From the NCBI GenBank assembly GCA_021202395.1, contig JAJQDC010000054.1, positions 1 to 50,551 of the forward strand: DNA of 50,551 nt. The letters are read 5' to 3'. Shown one piece after another: positions 42,501 through 50,551 of this stretch. Numbering within the stretch: the stretch's first letter is position 1; every line of letters begins with the position of its first letter. The translations under genes were made by a program, and so were the position numbers. Source of the stretch: Clostridia bacterium (GTDB taxonomy: Bacteria > Bacillota > Clostridia > Christensenellales > Borkfalkiaceae). The notes under the pieces were generated by a model. The model was not told the DNA's origin. It ran no database searches and saw only the letters and a list, made by a program, of their open reading frames with translations.

Positions 42501-45216
42501 CTGATAATATGGCGGAAGCAACGCTTATTAATCCCCTTAATTTCTTTTCGTTGAAAGAGCTTATTTTCTGGTTGAACGTTTCAAGAAAAAGACCAAGGTA
42601 ATTTTTTAAATGCTTGAGCTCGGCAAGCACAACTTCTGCCGAACACAGCACGGAATTTTTTACATTTTCGTCGCAGTGCGAAAGGTTTACATTTTCGAAC
42701 GGGGAGCGGTAAACGCCGCCGCATTCCTTTGCCGCAACCTGCGCCTTTACAAGCATATCTTCGTAAGAAGCAAGCTTTTCTTTTGTTAAGGAATCGTAAA
42801 AAGTGCTCTCTATATTTACCAGTTCGGGGGCGTTCCTGTTCTGAAGGTAATAGAGTATACCTTCGTAAACGGACACGCCCAGCCTGCGCTTTTTGTGCAG
42901 GGCGTTGTACGGCTTTAACAGCGAAGAGCGCGTCTGCTCTATTTCGCCTGCGGCGTCGTTGAAACGCCCTTCGGTAAATTGGTCTTTTAGCGCAAGAGTC
43001 TGCTCTATACTGCGTACTATGCCCGCTTTATCTGCCGACTTGCCCGAACTGAATTCCATACAGAATTCGCCGATGCCTATGTCGTCTAACCGCTTTTTAA
43101 CCACCGAAAGGGCTGCCTGCTTTTCGGCAACGAACAGCACCCGCCTGCCCTTGGACAGGGCGTTGGCTATCATGTTGGTAATGGTCTGGCTTTTACCCGT
43201 ACCGGGGGGACCGTGCAATACAAACGTTGTGCCCTTGTCTGATTCGGCAACCGCTTCAAACTGCGAACTGTCGCAGGGGAGCGGAACAAGTATGTCTGAA
43301 GGGTCCGCCACGTCTTCGGCAGCGCCGCGCAGTTTGTTATTTTCTATTTTATTTGTGTTTGCTATAAGGCTGGCTATAAGCGGGTTGTTGCGGTAGGTCT
43401 GTATATTGGCTTTTACGTCTGCCCACATTGCATACCGTGCAAAGGTAAACTGTGCAAGGTAAACGTCTTCGTACACCTGCCAGCCCTTCATGTCGGCAGC
43501 TTTTGCGCGGAACAGGGCGCACATTTCCGTTACCGAAAGATTACCGTCTTCTATCCCCCTTATATCAATGCCGAACTCCTGCTTTAAAAATTCAAGCAGG
43601 GTTGTATTTACCGTAATGTCGCCGTCTGCCGCAAGCACTACCCCCTGCTGTTTGCTGCGCTTTAACTGCACGGGAATAAGGGCTATGGGGGCAAACTTAT
43701 CTTCCTTTTCGCCGCTGTGCTTCCACTTTAAAAAGCCGAGCGCAAGGCAAAGGGTGTTTGCACCCGCCTCTTCTTCTGCCGCTCTGGCTTTTCTTATAAG
43801 CGAAGCCGCCGCTTCGGAAAGTTTTTCGTTTGAAGCGTAAGTTCTTATTATGCCCGAAGACATCTCTATATTTATAAGCTCCTGCAAGCCGCGGGACGCT
43901 GCCGCCGCGCCGAAAGCCGAAGGCTCTGCAGAAGAGCCCGTCTGTACGTTGAATTTTTCCGATACGTCTGCCCTGGAAGTAAATTCCGCAAGGTCGGCAG
44001 ATATGATATGAAGGCAGTCGCTGCGGTAACGGAAGTTTAAAAGATTATTTTTAAGCGAAAGGTCCAACAGCCGCCGCTGCCATGTCTTTTCTTTGGAAGC
44101 GCCCTTTTCTAATGCGTACTTGCCGGCGTCTATAAGCTGGTTGGGCTTTTCTTCGTACGAAAATTCACGCTCACCCAACAGCTCGTACTTGCCGCCTTCC
44201 TTTACCTTGATGGGTAAGGGATATACCCCGTCTATTCGGCAGCGCTTTACGTCTAAGCAAAGTTCGTAATTATCCCTTCGCAAAAGGGATAAAAAGTGCG
44301 CTTCGCTTGTGGTATAGCTGGCGTTTTTATGGGAGAAAAGGTCGTTTACGTCGAACAAGGAAAGGTTGTTGACGCCGTCCTGCACGTACTTTTCTACCAC
44401 CAGCATGTCGTCTTGCGTGGGGGATGTAAAACAGCTTTCGTAAAGCCATACCCCCGCGGCAACGCTGTCTTTGCCCAGCACAATTACGGGGTGCAGTTTA
44501 GACGCTTCTGCACAGGACGCAAAAAAGAGCGCCATCTGCAAAGGGGTTGCCGATTTTGAAGAGATTATTTTTGTTATGTTACCTGCGCTTACGGGTTCTG
44601 ACAGGGCGCCGCCCGCTTCAGACTCTACGTTCTGCCTGCGTATGGCAGAAAAGATTGCAGCCGCCGCACTGCGCACCGCGTTGCGGTCGTTGCCCGAATA
44701 GCCGCTCCATTCTGAAGAGTAACCCCATGTTTTAAGCTGAAGCCCCGCTTCGGCAAGTATCTTCTGGCAGTCGGCAATTTTGGGGCGCACAAAGCCCGAA
44801 AGCATTTCGGCATTGCCGCCAAGCCCTTCCCAATAGTCTATGGGTAAACAGTTTACGTCTGCCGAAAGGTCGCAGACGGTGTCTTTGCCGCAGGATATTA
44901 CTATACGTACTGTGCAGACTTCCGTCTGGTCAAGCTCGGCAAGGTATTTGGGGTTGAGCACCTTTTCTACCGCCACCTGCACGCTGCTTTCGGCGGGAAT
45001 CTGGCTTATCCCAACAGTCTGCGCAAGGATGAGCGCATTGCTGCCCGTGATTGCTACCGTAAGATTTTCGGCAGGTGCAGCCCCGCGGTTATAAATGCGG
45101 AACGCGGTAAAAAGCGGCATACGGCAATAGTACGTCGCGTAGCTGACAAAGTTTTGCAGTTCGCCTTCAAGCTCTATGGTTTCGGCAAGCAGTTTTGCCT
45201 TTTTGTTTGTAGCCAT
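39592..45216 (-). CDS. Giant DUF4011 helicase with Vsr/MTES_1575-like nuclease and DUF3320 end
   Basis: A 1,874-residue multidomain protein. The first 380 residues are a beta-rich N-terminus; DUF4011 begins at RRLLDLSLKNNLLNFR near 384-399; an SF1 (Dna2/Nam7-like) helicase follows with Walker A HGPPGTGKSQT near 667-677, IFDEASQMP near 1285 and GDPKQLSPT near 1305; a nuclease-like segment FKIDVAVVDPKNK...VLCDGEN lies near 1600-1625; a DUF3320-type winged helix closes the protein. This order matches single-gene DUF4011-helicase-Vsr defence proteins (the Hhe type, as I recall). The nuclease has LCDG where relatives have ECDG, so catalysis may be altered. GAGGAAAGG lies just before ATG. Confidence 0.85.
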   Translation of the reverse strand: MATNKKAKLLAETIELEGELQNFVSYATYYCRMPLFTAFRIYNRGAAPAENLTVAITGSNALILAQTVGISQIPAESSVQVAVEKVLNPKYLAELDQTEVCTVRIVISCGKDTVCDLSADVNCLPIDYWEGLGGNAEMLSGFVRPKIADCQKILAEAGLQLKTWGYSSEWSGYSGNDRNAVRSAAAAIFSAIRRQNVESEAGGALSEPVSAGNITKIISSKSATPLQMALFFASCAEASKLHPVIVLGKDSVAAGVWLYESCFTSPTQDDMLVVEKYVQDGVNNLSLFDVNDLFSHKNASYTTSEAHFLSLLRRDNYELCLDVKRCRIDGVYPLPIKVKEGGKYELLGEREFSYEEKPNQLIDAGKYALEKGASKEKTWQRRLLDLSLKNNLLNFRYRSDCLHIISADLAEFTSRADVSEKFNVQTGSSAEPSAFGAAAASRGLQELINIEMSSGIIRTYASNEKLSEAAASLIRKARAAEEEAGANTLCLALGFLKWKHSGEKEDKFAPIALIPVQLKRSKQQGVVLAADGDITVNTTLLEFLKQEFGIDIRGIEDGNLSVTEMCALFRAKAADMKGWQVYEDVYLAQFTFARYAMWADVKANIQTYRNNPLIASLIANTNKIENNKLRGAAEDVADPSDILVPLPCDSSQFEAVAESDKGTTFVLHGPPGTGKSQTITNMIANALSKGRRVLFVAEKQAALSVVKKRLDDIGIGEFCMEFSSGKSADKAGIVRSIEQTLALKDQFTEGRFNDAAGEIEQTRSSLLKPYNALHKKRRLGVSVYEGILYYLQNRNAPELVNIESTFYDSLTKEKLASYEDMLVKAQVAAKECGGVYRSPFENVNLSHCDENVKNSVLCSAEVVLAELKHLKNYLGLFLETFNQKISSFNEKKLRGLISVASAILSGELNVFFDCDEEQFYNFYNANVIYDKTVKVWLTRFDTLPDLDKFLGEIEAELDNWGNNYRSSRLLLAVIKRLNRCTRTRLQEKEELEWIKRAYELCLAERRILSYTNLSQNFTGLGGINDRRRETFLKPLYDMHTLCSQIFMDYNADAFNSVCIHIRKGYAQPLISGVISAAKSFLSAKDYFNKVTGADKNFALDEDIFDYYTAKCTALIDNIDMLPSWCDYKHIAKELNAKGLTFITDAMESGKISGEQILSSFRKNVYRNFVQTNIPADEELSKFSASLLDESAAKFARLTEEFALLTRQKVRHDLISRLPSQETEGPLALELMTFRRRTAGNVKGLNIRSLFAEIPELLRVVSPCVLMSPFTVSQYLAPDPDLFDLVIFDEASQMPTCEAVPSLARAKSAVIVGDPKQLSPTTFFMTLGQQDEEELEAEDLDSVLDDCLTLGIPEKHLNWHYRSKHESLIAFSNIMYYSSKLCTFPSPDALDSKVKLVYIQDGVYDRGATKCNRQEADALVAEVIRRLKDSKLSRSSIGVVTFSTPQQNYIERRLAKAISENGLEEAAYERDEPLFVKNLESVQGDERDVIMFSVCYGPDKAGKISLNFGPLNQYGGWRRLNVAVSRAREEMLIYSSMRYSMIDLSRTNSRGVAGLKAFLEFAEKGRTSIAANSDEVIINRSGIGKYVARELSAYGYDCRCDVGVSDFKIDVAVVDPKNKHNFILAVLCDGENKFSVKDRTVMQIQTLKRNNWNVVRLYSINFFNNPKREIKKIKEYLDKLCSGGKVTTISFKRPYRAAKLETTPQDAGWILGGDNDGEITRTIKAIVSAEEPISEQFLIKRTLAAYGIYKHGIKLDNKITALIAGCKYPCSEIMGVKYYFRADRYSSYERYRVEDGAPLRQSETDYTPYDIISLIKGLLLNKVSMYSDELVVAVQREFNVARLSDRFAAYINSCIDYGARQGIFVRSISDKISLT

Positions 45217-45245
45217 AACCTTTCCTCTTACTGTGTTATAAACTA

Positions 45246-45274
45246 ATTATATTACTTTTTTGTTCTGCCCGCAA
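45246..45274 (-). promoter_or_regulatory. Promoter of the DUF4011 gene
   Basis: On the minus strand TTGCGG (45274-45269), 17-bp spacer, TATAAT (45251-45246), 30 bases before the ATG. Confidence 0.7.
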
Positions 45275-45394
45275 CAATATATACAATATTTTTTATGCGG
45301 GGCGGTGTAATTTTATTAAAAATTATTTTGCCCTGCGCCGCCGTAAAGATTATTTTACATTATAATTGAGCGGCACATATGCCTTAACTAACGG

Positions 45395-47767
45395 TCATTT
45401 TACTATTACAAGTTCCTTTAAAGCGCGGGTGTAGGCAATGTACTTTTCGTTATCGGTCATGTCGCCGTCGGCAACGGCTACCGAAGTGAATTCCAGCCCC
45501 TTGCTTTCGTAAACGGTCATGATATTTATCTTCTTTTTGGAAATGACGCCCGTGTCGCGTATGGCGTTATAGTTTTTACGCAGGTACTTTTCGTAATTAG
45601 CTTCTGAAACTATTACGGCTTTTAAGCCCTTTTCGTCCTGCAAATAAGAAGTTATCTTTCGCATAGGTATTTCGGTAATGGGCGAACCGTCGCACCCTAT
45701 CGCCTGCATATCTATGTTGAGCCTGCCCGAAACAAACTCTACTATCTGGTTTGTGTTGCGGTAGTTCTGGTTAAGGGCGTACACCTGCGGCAGCACGCAC
45801 TGCCAGTCTGTAAGCCCCCTGAACGGGGTGATATTTTGCTTTAGGTCGCCGAATATGTTGAATTTAGCGCGCCCGTTTATGGCTTTGAGTACGGCATATT
45901 CCCCTGCGGATATATCCTGCCCTTCGTCTATGAACACGAACGAGTGCTTTGGCGTAAGGTCGTAGCCGAGCTTTACAAGCAGCAGGCACAGAGCGTACGC
46001 ATCGCAGCGGTATAATTTTTTTGTGGATACGCCGCCCCACTGTTTGAATTTTTTTACCGTTTCTGAATAGAAGTAACGCACCACGTCTACACTGTCTTCG
46101 CACCGCCCTATGGCTACCAGCGCATTGTCGCAGCGCAGCACGTCGGCATAGTCGCACACCGCCGCAAACAGGGAATCTATCTCTTTAACGCGGGATATGG
46201 TTTCTTCTATCTCTTTTTTAAGCGCCTTGCGCTTTTCTATACGCTCTGCGTAAGTGAGCACTTTGCTGCCGCCCACGTTTATGCGGTAGCGCATCAAATC
46301 GGTTACTTCCCTGTCTACCATGCCGCTCAATACCGTAAGGTCGTGCTCTGCGTCGGCGCAGATCTTTTCGCCGTTGCGGCGGATAAACTTCATCGCCTTG
46401 TAAAATGTTAAAAGCATGCGGTAAAAATAGCCGTAAGTTTTCATGCGGCCGTCCGTTGCGTTCAGCTCAAGAAATTCTTTTACGTCTGACACGCAGTTGA
46501 ACAGCCTGCGGAAGGGCTTGGTGTAGTACAGTCCGCCCCCTTCCTTTTCTTTTATTTCGCCTAAAACGCACCTTCTTACACGCAGGCTTGCGTTTTTTAT
46601 GTGTTCGTAAAGTTCGGTCTGCCTTGTGCAGCAGCGCAGTACTTCCGCAGACATTTTTGAACTCTCTTCCGAAGAGAACATGCCGCTTACGCCGTCAAAT
46701 ATTTTTGCAAGACGCTTTTCTATATCGGCAGCGAATTTGTTTGAATATACGTACGCAAGATAGGTTTGCGGCAAGACGGAATTGCTTTCCATCTTGCCTT
46801 CAAGCATTATTCCCTGCCCCTTTAATACGGATACGAAGTAACTTTCTATCGTGGTGGTTTTTACCTTTTCAAGTTCAAGCACTGCAGAAAGTTCGTCTAT
46901 AAAAGAATTGAAACTGTCTGACGGGGTAAGAACAAGCACATCGGGCGGCTTTACCCCTTCGTTGTTGTACATTATATAGGACAGCCTGTGCAGCATTATC
47001 ATTGTTTTGCCGCTGCCTGCAATGCCCTGCACAACAAATTCAGCGTCTTCGGGCAGGGTGATAATTTCGTACTGCTTTTCCTGGATGGTCTCTATTATGT
47101 CGGTGATGCCGCTCTTTTCTTTACGGCTCTTTATAATTTCACGCAGGAAGGGGTCAAAGATAATCTCTTCGTCCCGCCCGCCGATTTCTTCACGCGATAA
47201 ATAATCTTTTACCGAAAGATACTCATTTTTAAAATCTATTACCTTTCCGCTTTTTGCACGTATGGCGCGCCGCAGGATGAGTTTGTAATTAAATTCGTTT
47301 ATCGAAAAACTTATGCGGCTCTTCTGGTAGTACCTGCGGGCAAGCGGGGCACGCCAGTCCACTATCTCTAACCCTTCGTCCCCGCGCTTGCCGATATAGT
47401 AGCTGTTGTAGCCGTCCTGGTCGTCTATAAGGTCCATACGGGCAAAGTACGGCTCGTCAAAGAACGGTTTAAAAGTATCTATCTGCGCGCGGTGCTGCGC
47501 TATTTCTGCCTTTAACGTAAGTACCTGCCTGTAGCTTTCTGCATTGTAATCGCGGTCTGACGTAAGGCGGTCTATCTCTTCCTGGGCAGACTTTATACTC
47601 CTTTTAAGCTTGTTGATGTACACTGCACGCAGCATCAGCATTACGGCATTTAAATGTTCGGCTTCGTAACTAAGCTGCTTGTCGTCGTCTAAAAGGTCAA
47701 GAAAGAACTGCTTATCGGGTTCTTTATGCGGGTTTATTAAATTTTTTACTTTTTTAAAATCAGCCAT
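45395..47767 (-). CDS. helD: HelD-like RNA polymerase-associated ATPase/helicase
   Basis: A 790-residue SF1 UvrD-like protein of the HelD family, which removes stalled RNA polymerase from DNA. A charged coiled-coil arm fills residues about 20-110; Walker A GIAGSGKT near 245-252, FIDEGQDIS near 611-619, GDLKQNITPFRG near 637-648 and TVYESKGLEFTSV near 748-760. The ATG at 47767 was chosen because the promoter lies between it and the longer in-frame start. Ribosome site is weak. Confidence 0.88.
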   Translation of the reverse strand: MADFKKVKNLINPHKEPDKQFFLDLLDDDKQLSYEAEHLNAVMLMLRAVYINKLKRSIKSAQEEIDRLTSDRDYNAESYRQVLTLKAEIAQHRAQIDTFKPFFDEPYFARMDLIDDQDGYNSYYIGKRGDEGLEIVDWRAPLARRYYQKSRISFSINEFNYKLILRRAIRAKSGKVIDFKNEYLSVKDYLSREEIGGRDEEIIFDPFLREIIKSRKEKSGITDIIETIQEKQYEIITLPEDAEFVVQGIAGSGKTMIMLHRLSYIMYNNEGVKPPDVLVLTPSDSFNSFIDELSAVLELEKVKTTTIESYFVSVLKGQGIMLEGKMESNSVLPQTYLAYVYSNKFAADIEKRLAKIFDGVSGMFSSEESSKMSAEVLRCCTRQTELYEHIKNASLRVRRCVLGEIKEKEGGGLYYTKPFRRLFNCVSDVKEFLELNATDGRMKTYGYFYRMLLTFYKAMKFIRRNGEKICADAEHDLTVLSGMVDREVTDLMRYRINVGGSKVLTYAERIEKRKALKKEIEETISRVKEIDSLFAAVCDYADVLRCDNALVAIGRCEDSVDVVRYFYSETVKKFKQWGGVSTKKLYRCDAYALCLLLVKLGYDLTPKHSFVFIDEGQDISAGEYAVLKAINGRAKFNIFGDLKQNITPFRGLTDWQCVLPQVYALNQNYRNTNQIVEFVSGRLNIDMQAIGCDGSPITEIPMRKITSYLQDEKGLKAVIVSEANYEKYLRKNYNAIRDTGVISKKKINIMTVYESKGLEFTSVAVADGDMTDNEKYIAYTRALKELVIVK

Positions 47768-47807
47768 AATCTGACATTCTCTGTAAAAAATTGAGTTGGG
47801 ATATTTT

Positions 47808-47836
47808 ATTATAGCATGCTTACCGAAAAAAATCAA
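47808..47836 (-). promoter_or_regulatory. helD promoter
   Basis: On the minus strand TTGATT (47836-47831), 17-bp spacer, extended TGC-TATAAT (47813-47808), 41 bases before the chosen ATG. Confidence 0.85.
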
Positions 47837-47924
47837 TAGCCAGATTTAATATTTATGTAAAAGAAAAAATAATGAGACTGTGAGACGGAATTTATATAAT
47901 ACAATATTGTAAACGAAAGTACAC

Positions 47925-48425
47925 ACTGTCATCCTGAGCGTAAGCGAAGGATCCCGCGCGCGAGCGCAGCGACACTCTGCGCACCACATTATAAAATGTT
48001 CTATAATATGGCGCAGATAGCGGCATCGAGCCGCGGCTCGCGACCAGCAGGTTGGACGGCACACAAGTTATTTAAAAATAATAATGTTTTATTTTAATGC
48101 GGTAAAAAGCATTGAATGAGCGGAATTACTATTCGGGCGCCAGCCGCTACGCTCTGGCGAGATTGCCACGCTACGCTCGCAATGACTCCCCCCTTGCCGT
48201 CCCTATCAGGGAAGGGGGACCACGTAGTGGGGGAAGGGTTTTGTGCCGTAAATAAGGTGAACCCCTCAGTCAGCCTTAAGGCTGCCAGCTCCCCTAATAA
48301 GGGAGCCAAGAACGGGACGACGTATCAGCCCTTTTGTCATTCAAAGCGTAAATCGTATATAAGTGGTACGACCACCCAGCTACGATTGCCACGCTAACAC
48401 TCAGGATGACGTACTCGCCGAATTT
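47925..48425. repeat. Intergenic repeat cluster F
   Basis: Contains TCATCCTGAGCGTAAGCGAAGGATCC near 47930-47956, an inverted version of the cluster E start (TAATGCGGTAAAAAGCATTGAATG near 48096-48119), TTGCCACGCTACGCTCGCAATGAC, a reversed AACCCTTCC module with CCAC-GTA-GTGG, and the GAACCCCTCAGT module with CAGCC-TTAA-GGCTG (48271-48284) next to GCTCCCCTAATAAGGGAGC. No ORF supported in the 690-bp gap. Confidence 0.88.
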
Positions 48426-48454
48426 CACTGTTATTTAACTTTCTACGTCTTTTT

Positions 48455-49835
48455 TTAGGGGCGGGGTTTGCCTGTTATTGTGTATCCGCGCAGGCACTTG
48501 ATAGCCATATAAAAACCTGCCGCTACAAACATGCCAAGCGTCCAGCCGATTGCCCATGCGGCACACACTCCGTCAAAGCCCCAGCCTATGCCTGTTAAAA
48601 TATACACAAACGCAACCCTTATTATTAAATCGGTAAAGGTGCTTATTGTAAAGCCTATGTTGCCGCCGCATCCGCGCACCGCACCGTCGCACACCAGCTT
48701 TACGCAGACAATGGGCAAAAACAGCGACACATACCTTAAAAAGCTAATGGAACAATTCAATGCGTCCTGCGATGGGTCGGTAATAAACATCTTTGTAAAG
48801 AACGACGGGAACACGGCGTATATAACGGTAAAAATTGTGCTTATGGCAAGGCAGTAAAGCATACCTACGCCTACACCCTGCTTTACCCTGCCGTAGTTGC
48901 CGGCAGCCTTATTCTGCGAAGAGAAGTTTGCAATTCCGCTTACCATATTGCCTACGGCAGTGTTTGTTAAACTTACAAGTTTAAATGCAGCGGTAAAGCC
49001 TGCTGCCGCACCTACGCTTATATTGTTTATTCTCTTCTGCACAAAAAAGTTACCCACCGAAACAAAGCTGTTCTGCAGTATTACGGGTATTGCCGCGGCA
49101 AGGATATCTCTACAGATTTTTTTATTGAACACCGCAGGCTTTTGCTCGCTTTTGATTTTACGCAGTTTAAATACAAGCACAATAACGGTGAGAACAGAAG
49201 CTATTGCCTGGGAAATAAATGTTGCCCACGCGGCGCCCGCTACGTCGGTATGCAGTCCGTATACAAACAAAAAGTCTAAACCGATATTGAGTACCGAAGA
49301 CATTACCAAAAAACAAAAAGGGCGTTTTGCTGTCGCCAAGGGCGGCAAGTATGCCGCATCCAAGGTTGTAAGCAAACACAAACGGCAGCGAGCCCGTGTA
49401 TATGTAAAGGTAAGTAATGCTGTCTGACACAAGGGACTCTTCTACATCCAGCACTGACATAAACGCATTGCCGCAGGAAAAGCCCACAGTCATTACAACG
49501 GCGCACATGGTGCCGAATGTGATGAGCGCGGTGCTCACCGTCTCCCTTACGCCCTTATAGTCGGCTGCGCCGAAATGGCGTGCCACCACTACCGAAAGAC
49601 CGCCGTTTGCGCCGAGTGCGAATGCAAGAAGTATGTTTATTATAACAGTAGCTTCACCAATCGCCGTAAGGGCGGCTTCGCCGTTTGCAGAAAAGTTACC
49701 TACTATCAAAAGGTCTACCAATGAATATATCTGCTGGAACATTGCGCTGCCGAATAACGGCAGGCAATATAAGAGCATAGTTTTCCAGACGTTGCCTTCA
49801 GTTAAAGAAAGGCTTTTCTTTTTAACTGCTTCCAT
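48455..49835 (-). pseudogene. MATE-family efflux transporter broken by a +1 frameshift
   Basis: Two overlapping reading frames together encode one MATE transporter of about 460 residues. The N-terminal half (start 49835) runs MEAVKKKSLSLTEGNVWKTM to ALGDSKTPF; the C-terminal half continues in another frame as CFLVMSSVLNIGLDFLFVYG to the end at 48455. The joint is a run of five T on the minus strand (49319-49315); removing one T restores a continuous protein with the normal SKTPFCFLVMSSVLN sequence. It is either a sequencing/assembly indel, a phase-variable run or a recent inactivation. The -10 box ends about ten bases before the ATG. Confidence 0.88.
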
Positions 49836-49844
49836 TTCTGCGAA

Positions 49845-49873
49845 ATTATAACACCGCCCCGAACAAATTTCAA
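49845..49873 (-). promoter_or_regulatory. Promoter of the MATE gene, nearly leaderless
   Basis: On the minus strand TTGAAA (49873-49868), 17-bp spacer, TATAAT (49850-49845). The start codon is at 49835, so the 5' leader would be about three bases. Confidence 0.75.
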
Positions 49874-49941
49874 CTTGCTCGGGGCGCTAAACTTTTATTG
49901 TTTGATGTTTTCAGATTGAAGAATTTTAATGGTAATTATTT

Positions 49942-50544
49942 TCATCCGCAGGGTACGTAAAAAATGGTCTGTAAGCCACCGCCTGAAGTAATTGTTATAG
50001 AGTAACATTCCGTATAAACGGTTTCGTAAACTTCTTCAAAAAAGCCGTCGTTCCATATATAGCTTAACGTATCGCAGTATTCCGCCGTGCTGCATACTTC
50101 GGTGCCGAAAGCGGCTGTATATTCTTCGTAATCAACCAGGCCGTCTGCCCCTTCAAGGTACTGCGCTAAGTCGTACATAGTGTAGTATACAGTAGGGTTT
50201 TTAACCTTTTCTACATAGGTTATGCTTATCCCGTCGGAACTTTCTTCTACCTTCCAGTATTCGGTATCGCCGCTGTAGTTTATTGCAAGCTTTAACATCA
50301 TATCTTGCACTTTACCGCCGCTTACGTTTACCGTGCTGTCGTATAAAAGATTTATATCTTCTGAATTGATATTAAGAGCCTGCCTGATCTTTTCTTCGTA
50401 GCCAGAAAGATTTACGGCAGTAAGCTCATCGCCGGAGATGGTTGTGGTTTTTGCATTGTTTGATACTACATAAATAAGTATTGCCGCCACCACGCCGATA
50501 ATAAGCACTATTATAATCGGCACGGCTGCGCTTTTAGACTTCAT
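49942..50544 (-). CDS. Membrane-anchored hypothetical protein
   Basis: A 200-residue protein with one N-terminal helix (about 8-28, VPIIIVLIIGVVAAILIYVV) and an extracytoplasmic domain of about 170 residues rich in Tyr, Glu and Ser. Two cysteines in EVCSTAEYC near 150-158 and others near the C-terminus (TECYS, VPCG) could form disulfides or bind metal. I do not recognise the family. The start is six bases from the contig end, so an upstream ribosome site cannot be assessed. Confidence 0.7.
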   Translation of the reverse strand: MKSKSAAVPIIIVLIIGVVAAILIYVVSNNAKTTTISGDELTAVNLSGYEEKIRQALNINSEDINLLYDSTVNVSGGKVQDMMLKLAINYSGDTEYWKVEESSDGISITYVEKVKNPTVYYTMYDLAQYLEGADGLVDYEEYTAAFGTEVCSTAEYCDTLSYIWNDGFFEEVYETVYTECYSITITSGGGLQTIFYVPCG

Positions 50545-50551
50545 ACGGCCA

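Noticed and set aside
49308..49325. Programmed ribosomal frameshift in the MATE gene
   Set aside because: Restoring the frame needs a +1 skip; a -1 slip on this T-run leads to a stop within a few codons, and no stimulatory signal is seen.

Overview
The window looks like one assembled contig, probably metagenomic, from an endospore-forming member of the Firmicutes (class Clostridia). The evidence is a chain of Gram-positive gene orders and sporulation genes: yqfC-yqfD-phoH-pgpH-ybeY-era-yqzL-recO, spoIIGA-sigE, and cdaA with a stub of cdaR. Strong AGGAGG-type ribosome sites and TTGACA-17-TATAAT promoters also fit. A lineage in or near Christensenellales is my guess only. Bases 1-19 match the Tn5/Nextera mosaic-end adapter at 17 of 19 positions, so the left edge is a library end.

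Layout. 0-9.3 kb is AT-rich accessory DNA. It holds an SMC/AAA15-type ATPase with a small TOPRIM-like partner (a possible two-gene defence module), a 255-bp inverted-repeat element, an AAA/DUF4143 ATPase, a Ku plus ATP-dependent ligase end-joining pair, an unrecognised two-gene operon, and a DUF3990 (ADP-ribosyltransferase-like) toxin with an XRE-type partner. 9.4-13.8 kb has pyruvate phosphate dikinase, with a second diverged copy of its last 12 codons just downstream, then an XRE regulator divergent from a repeat-bearing lipoprotein. 13.8-20 kb is the core recO-to-yqfC operon. 20-27 kb has a hydrolase, glucose-6-phosphate isomerase, a RecD/Dda-like helicase, an LMW phosphatase with a LOG protein, and MurG. 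26.9-27.35 kb has three tRNAs. 27.6-30.6 kb has a membrane pyrophosphatase, a PPOX/Nim-type flavoprotein and a tiny zinc-ribbon ORF. 31-37.5 kb has sigE/spoIIGA, aspartokinase, DUF1015, cdaA with a mini-cdaR, and holA. 37.5-47.8 kb has comEC, a 1,874-residue DUF4011 helicase-nuclease and HelD. A frameshifted MATE transporter and an unknown membrane-anchored protein close the contig.

Common themes. The c-di-AMP genes are present as synthase (cdaA) and hydrolase (pgpH), but both routes have lost extracytoplasmic parts: PgpH lacks the large loop domain between TM1 and TM2, and the CdaR position encodes only a 33-residue membrane helix. Pyrophosphate metabolism is represented twice (PPDK and the ion-pumping pyrophosphatase). 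Six intergenic clusters of modular repeats punctuate the contig. Their conserved flanks surround short hairpins whose two arms change together from copy to copy. Three genes (23015 +, 25766 +, 49835 -) have a -10 box so close to the start codon that their mRNAs should be leaderless or nearly so. Among the tRNAs, a tRNA-Pro with an AGG anticodon (A34) and a tRNA-Gly with C55 are unusual.

No rRNA, CRISPR array, transposase, intact integrase or prophage module was seen.
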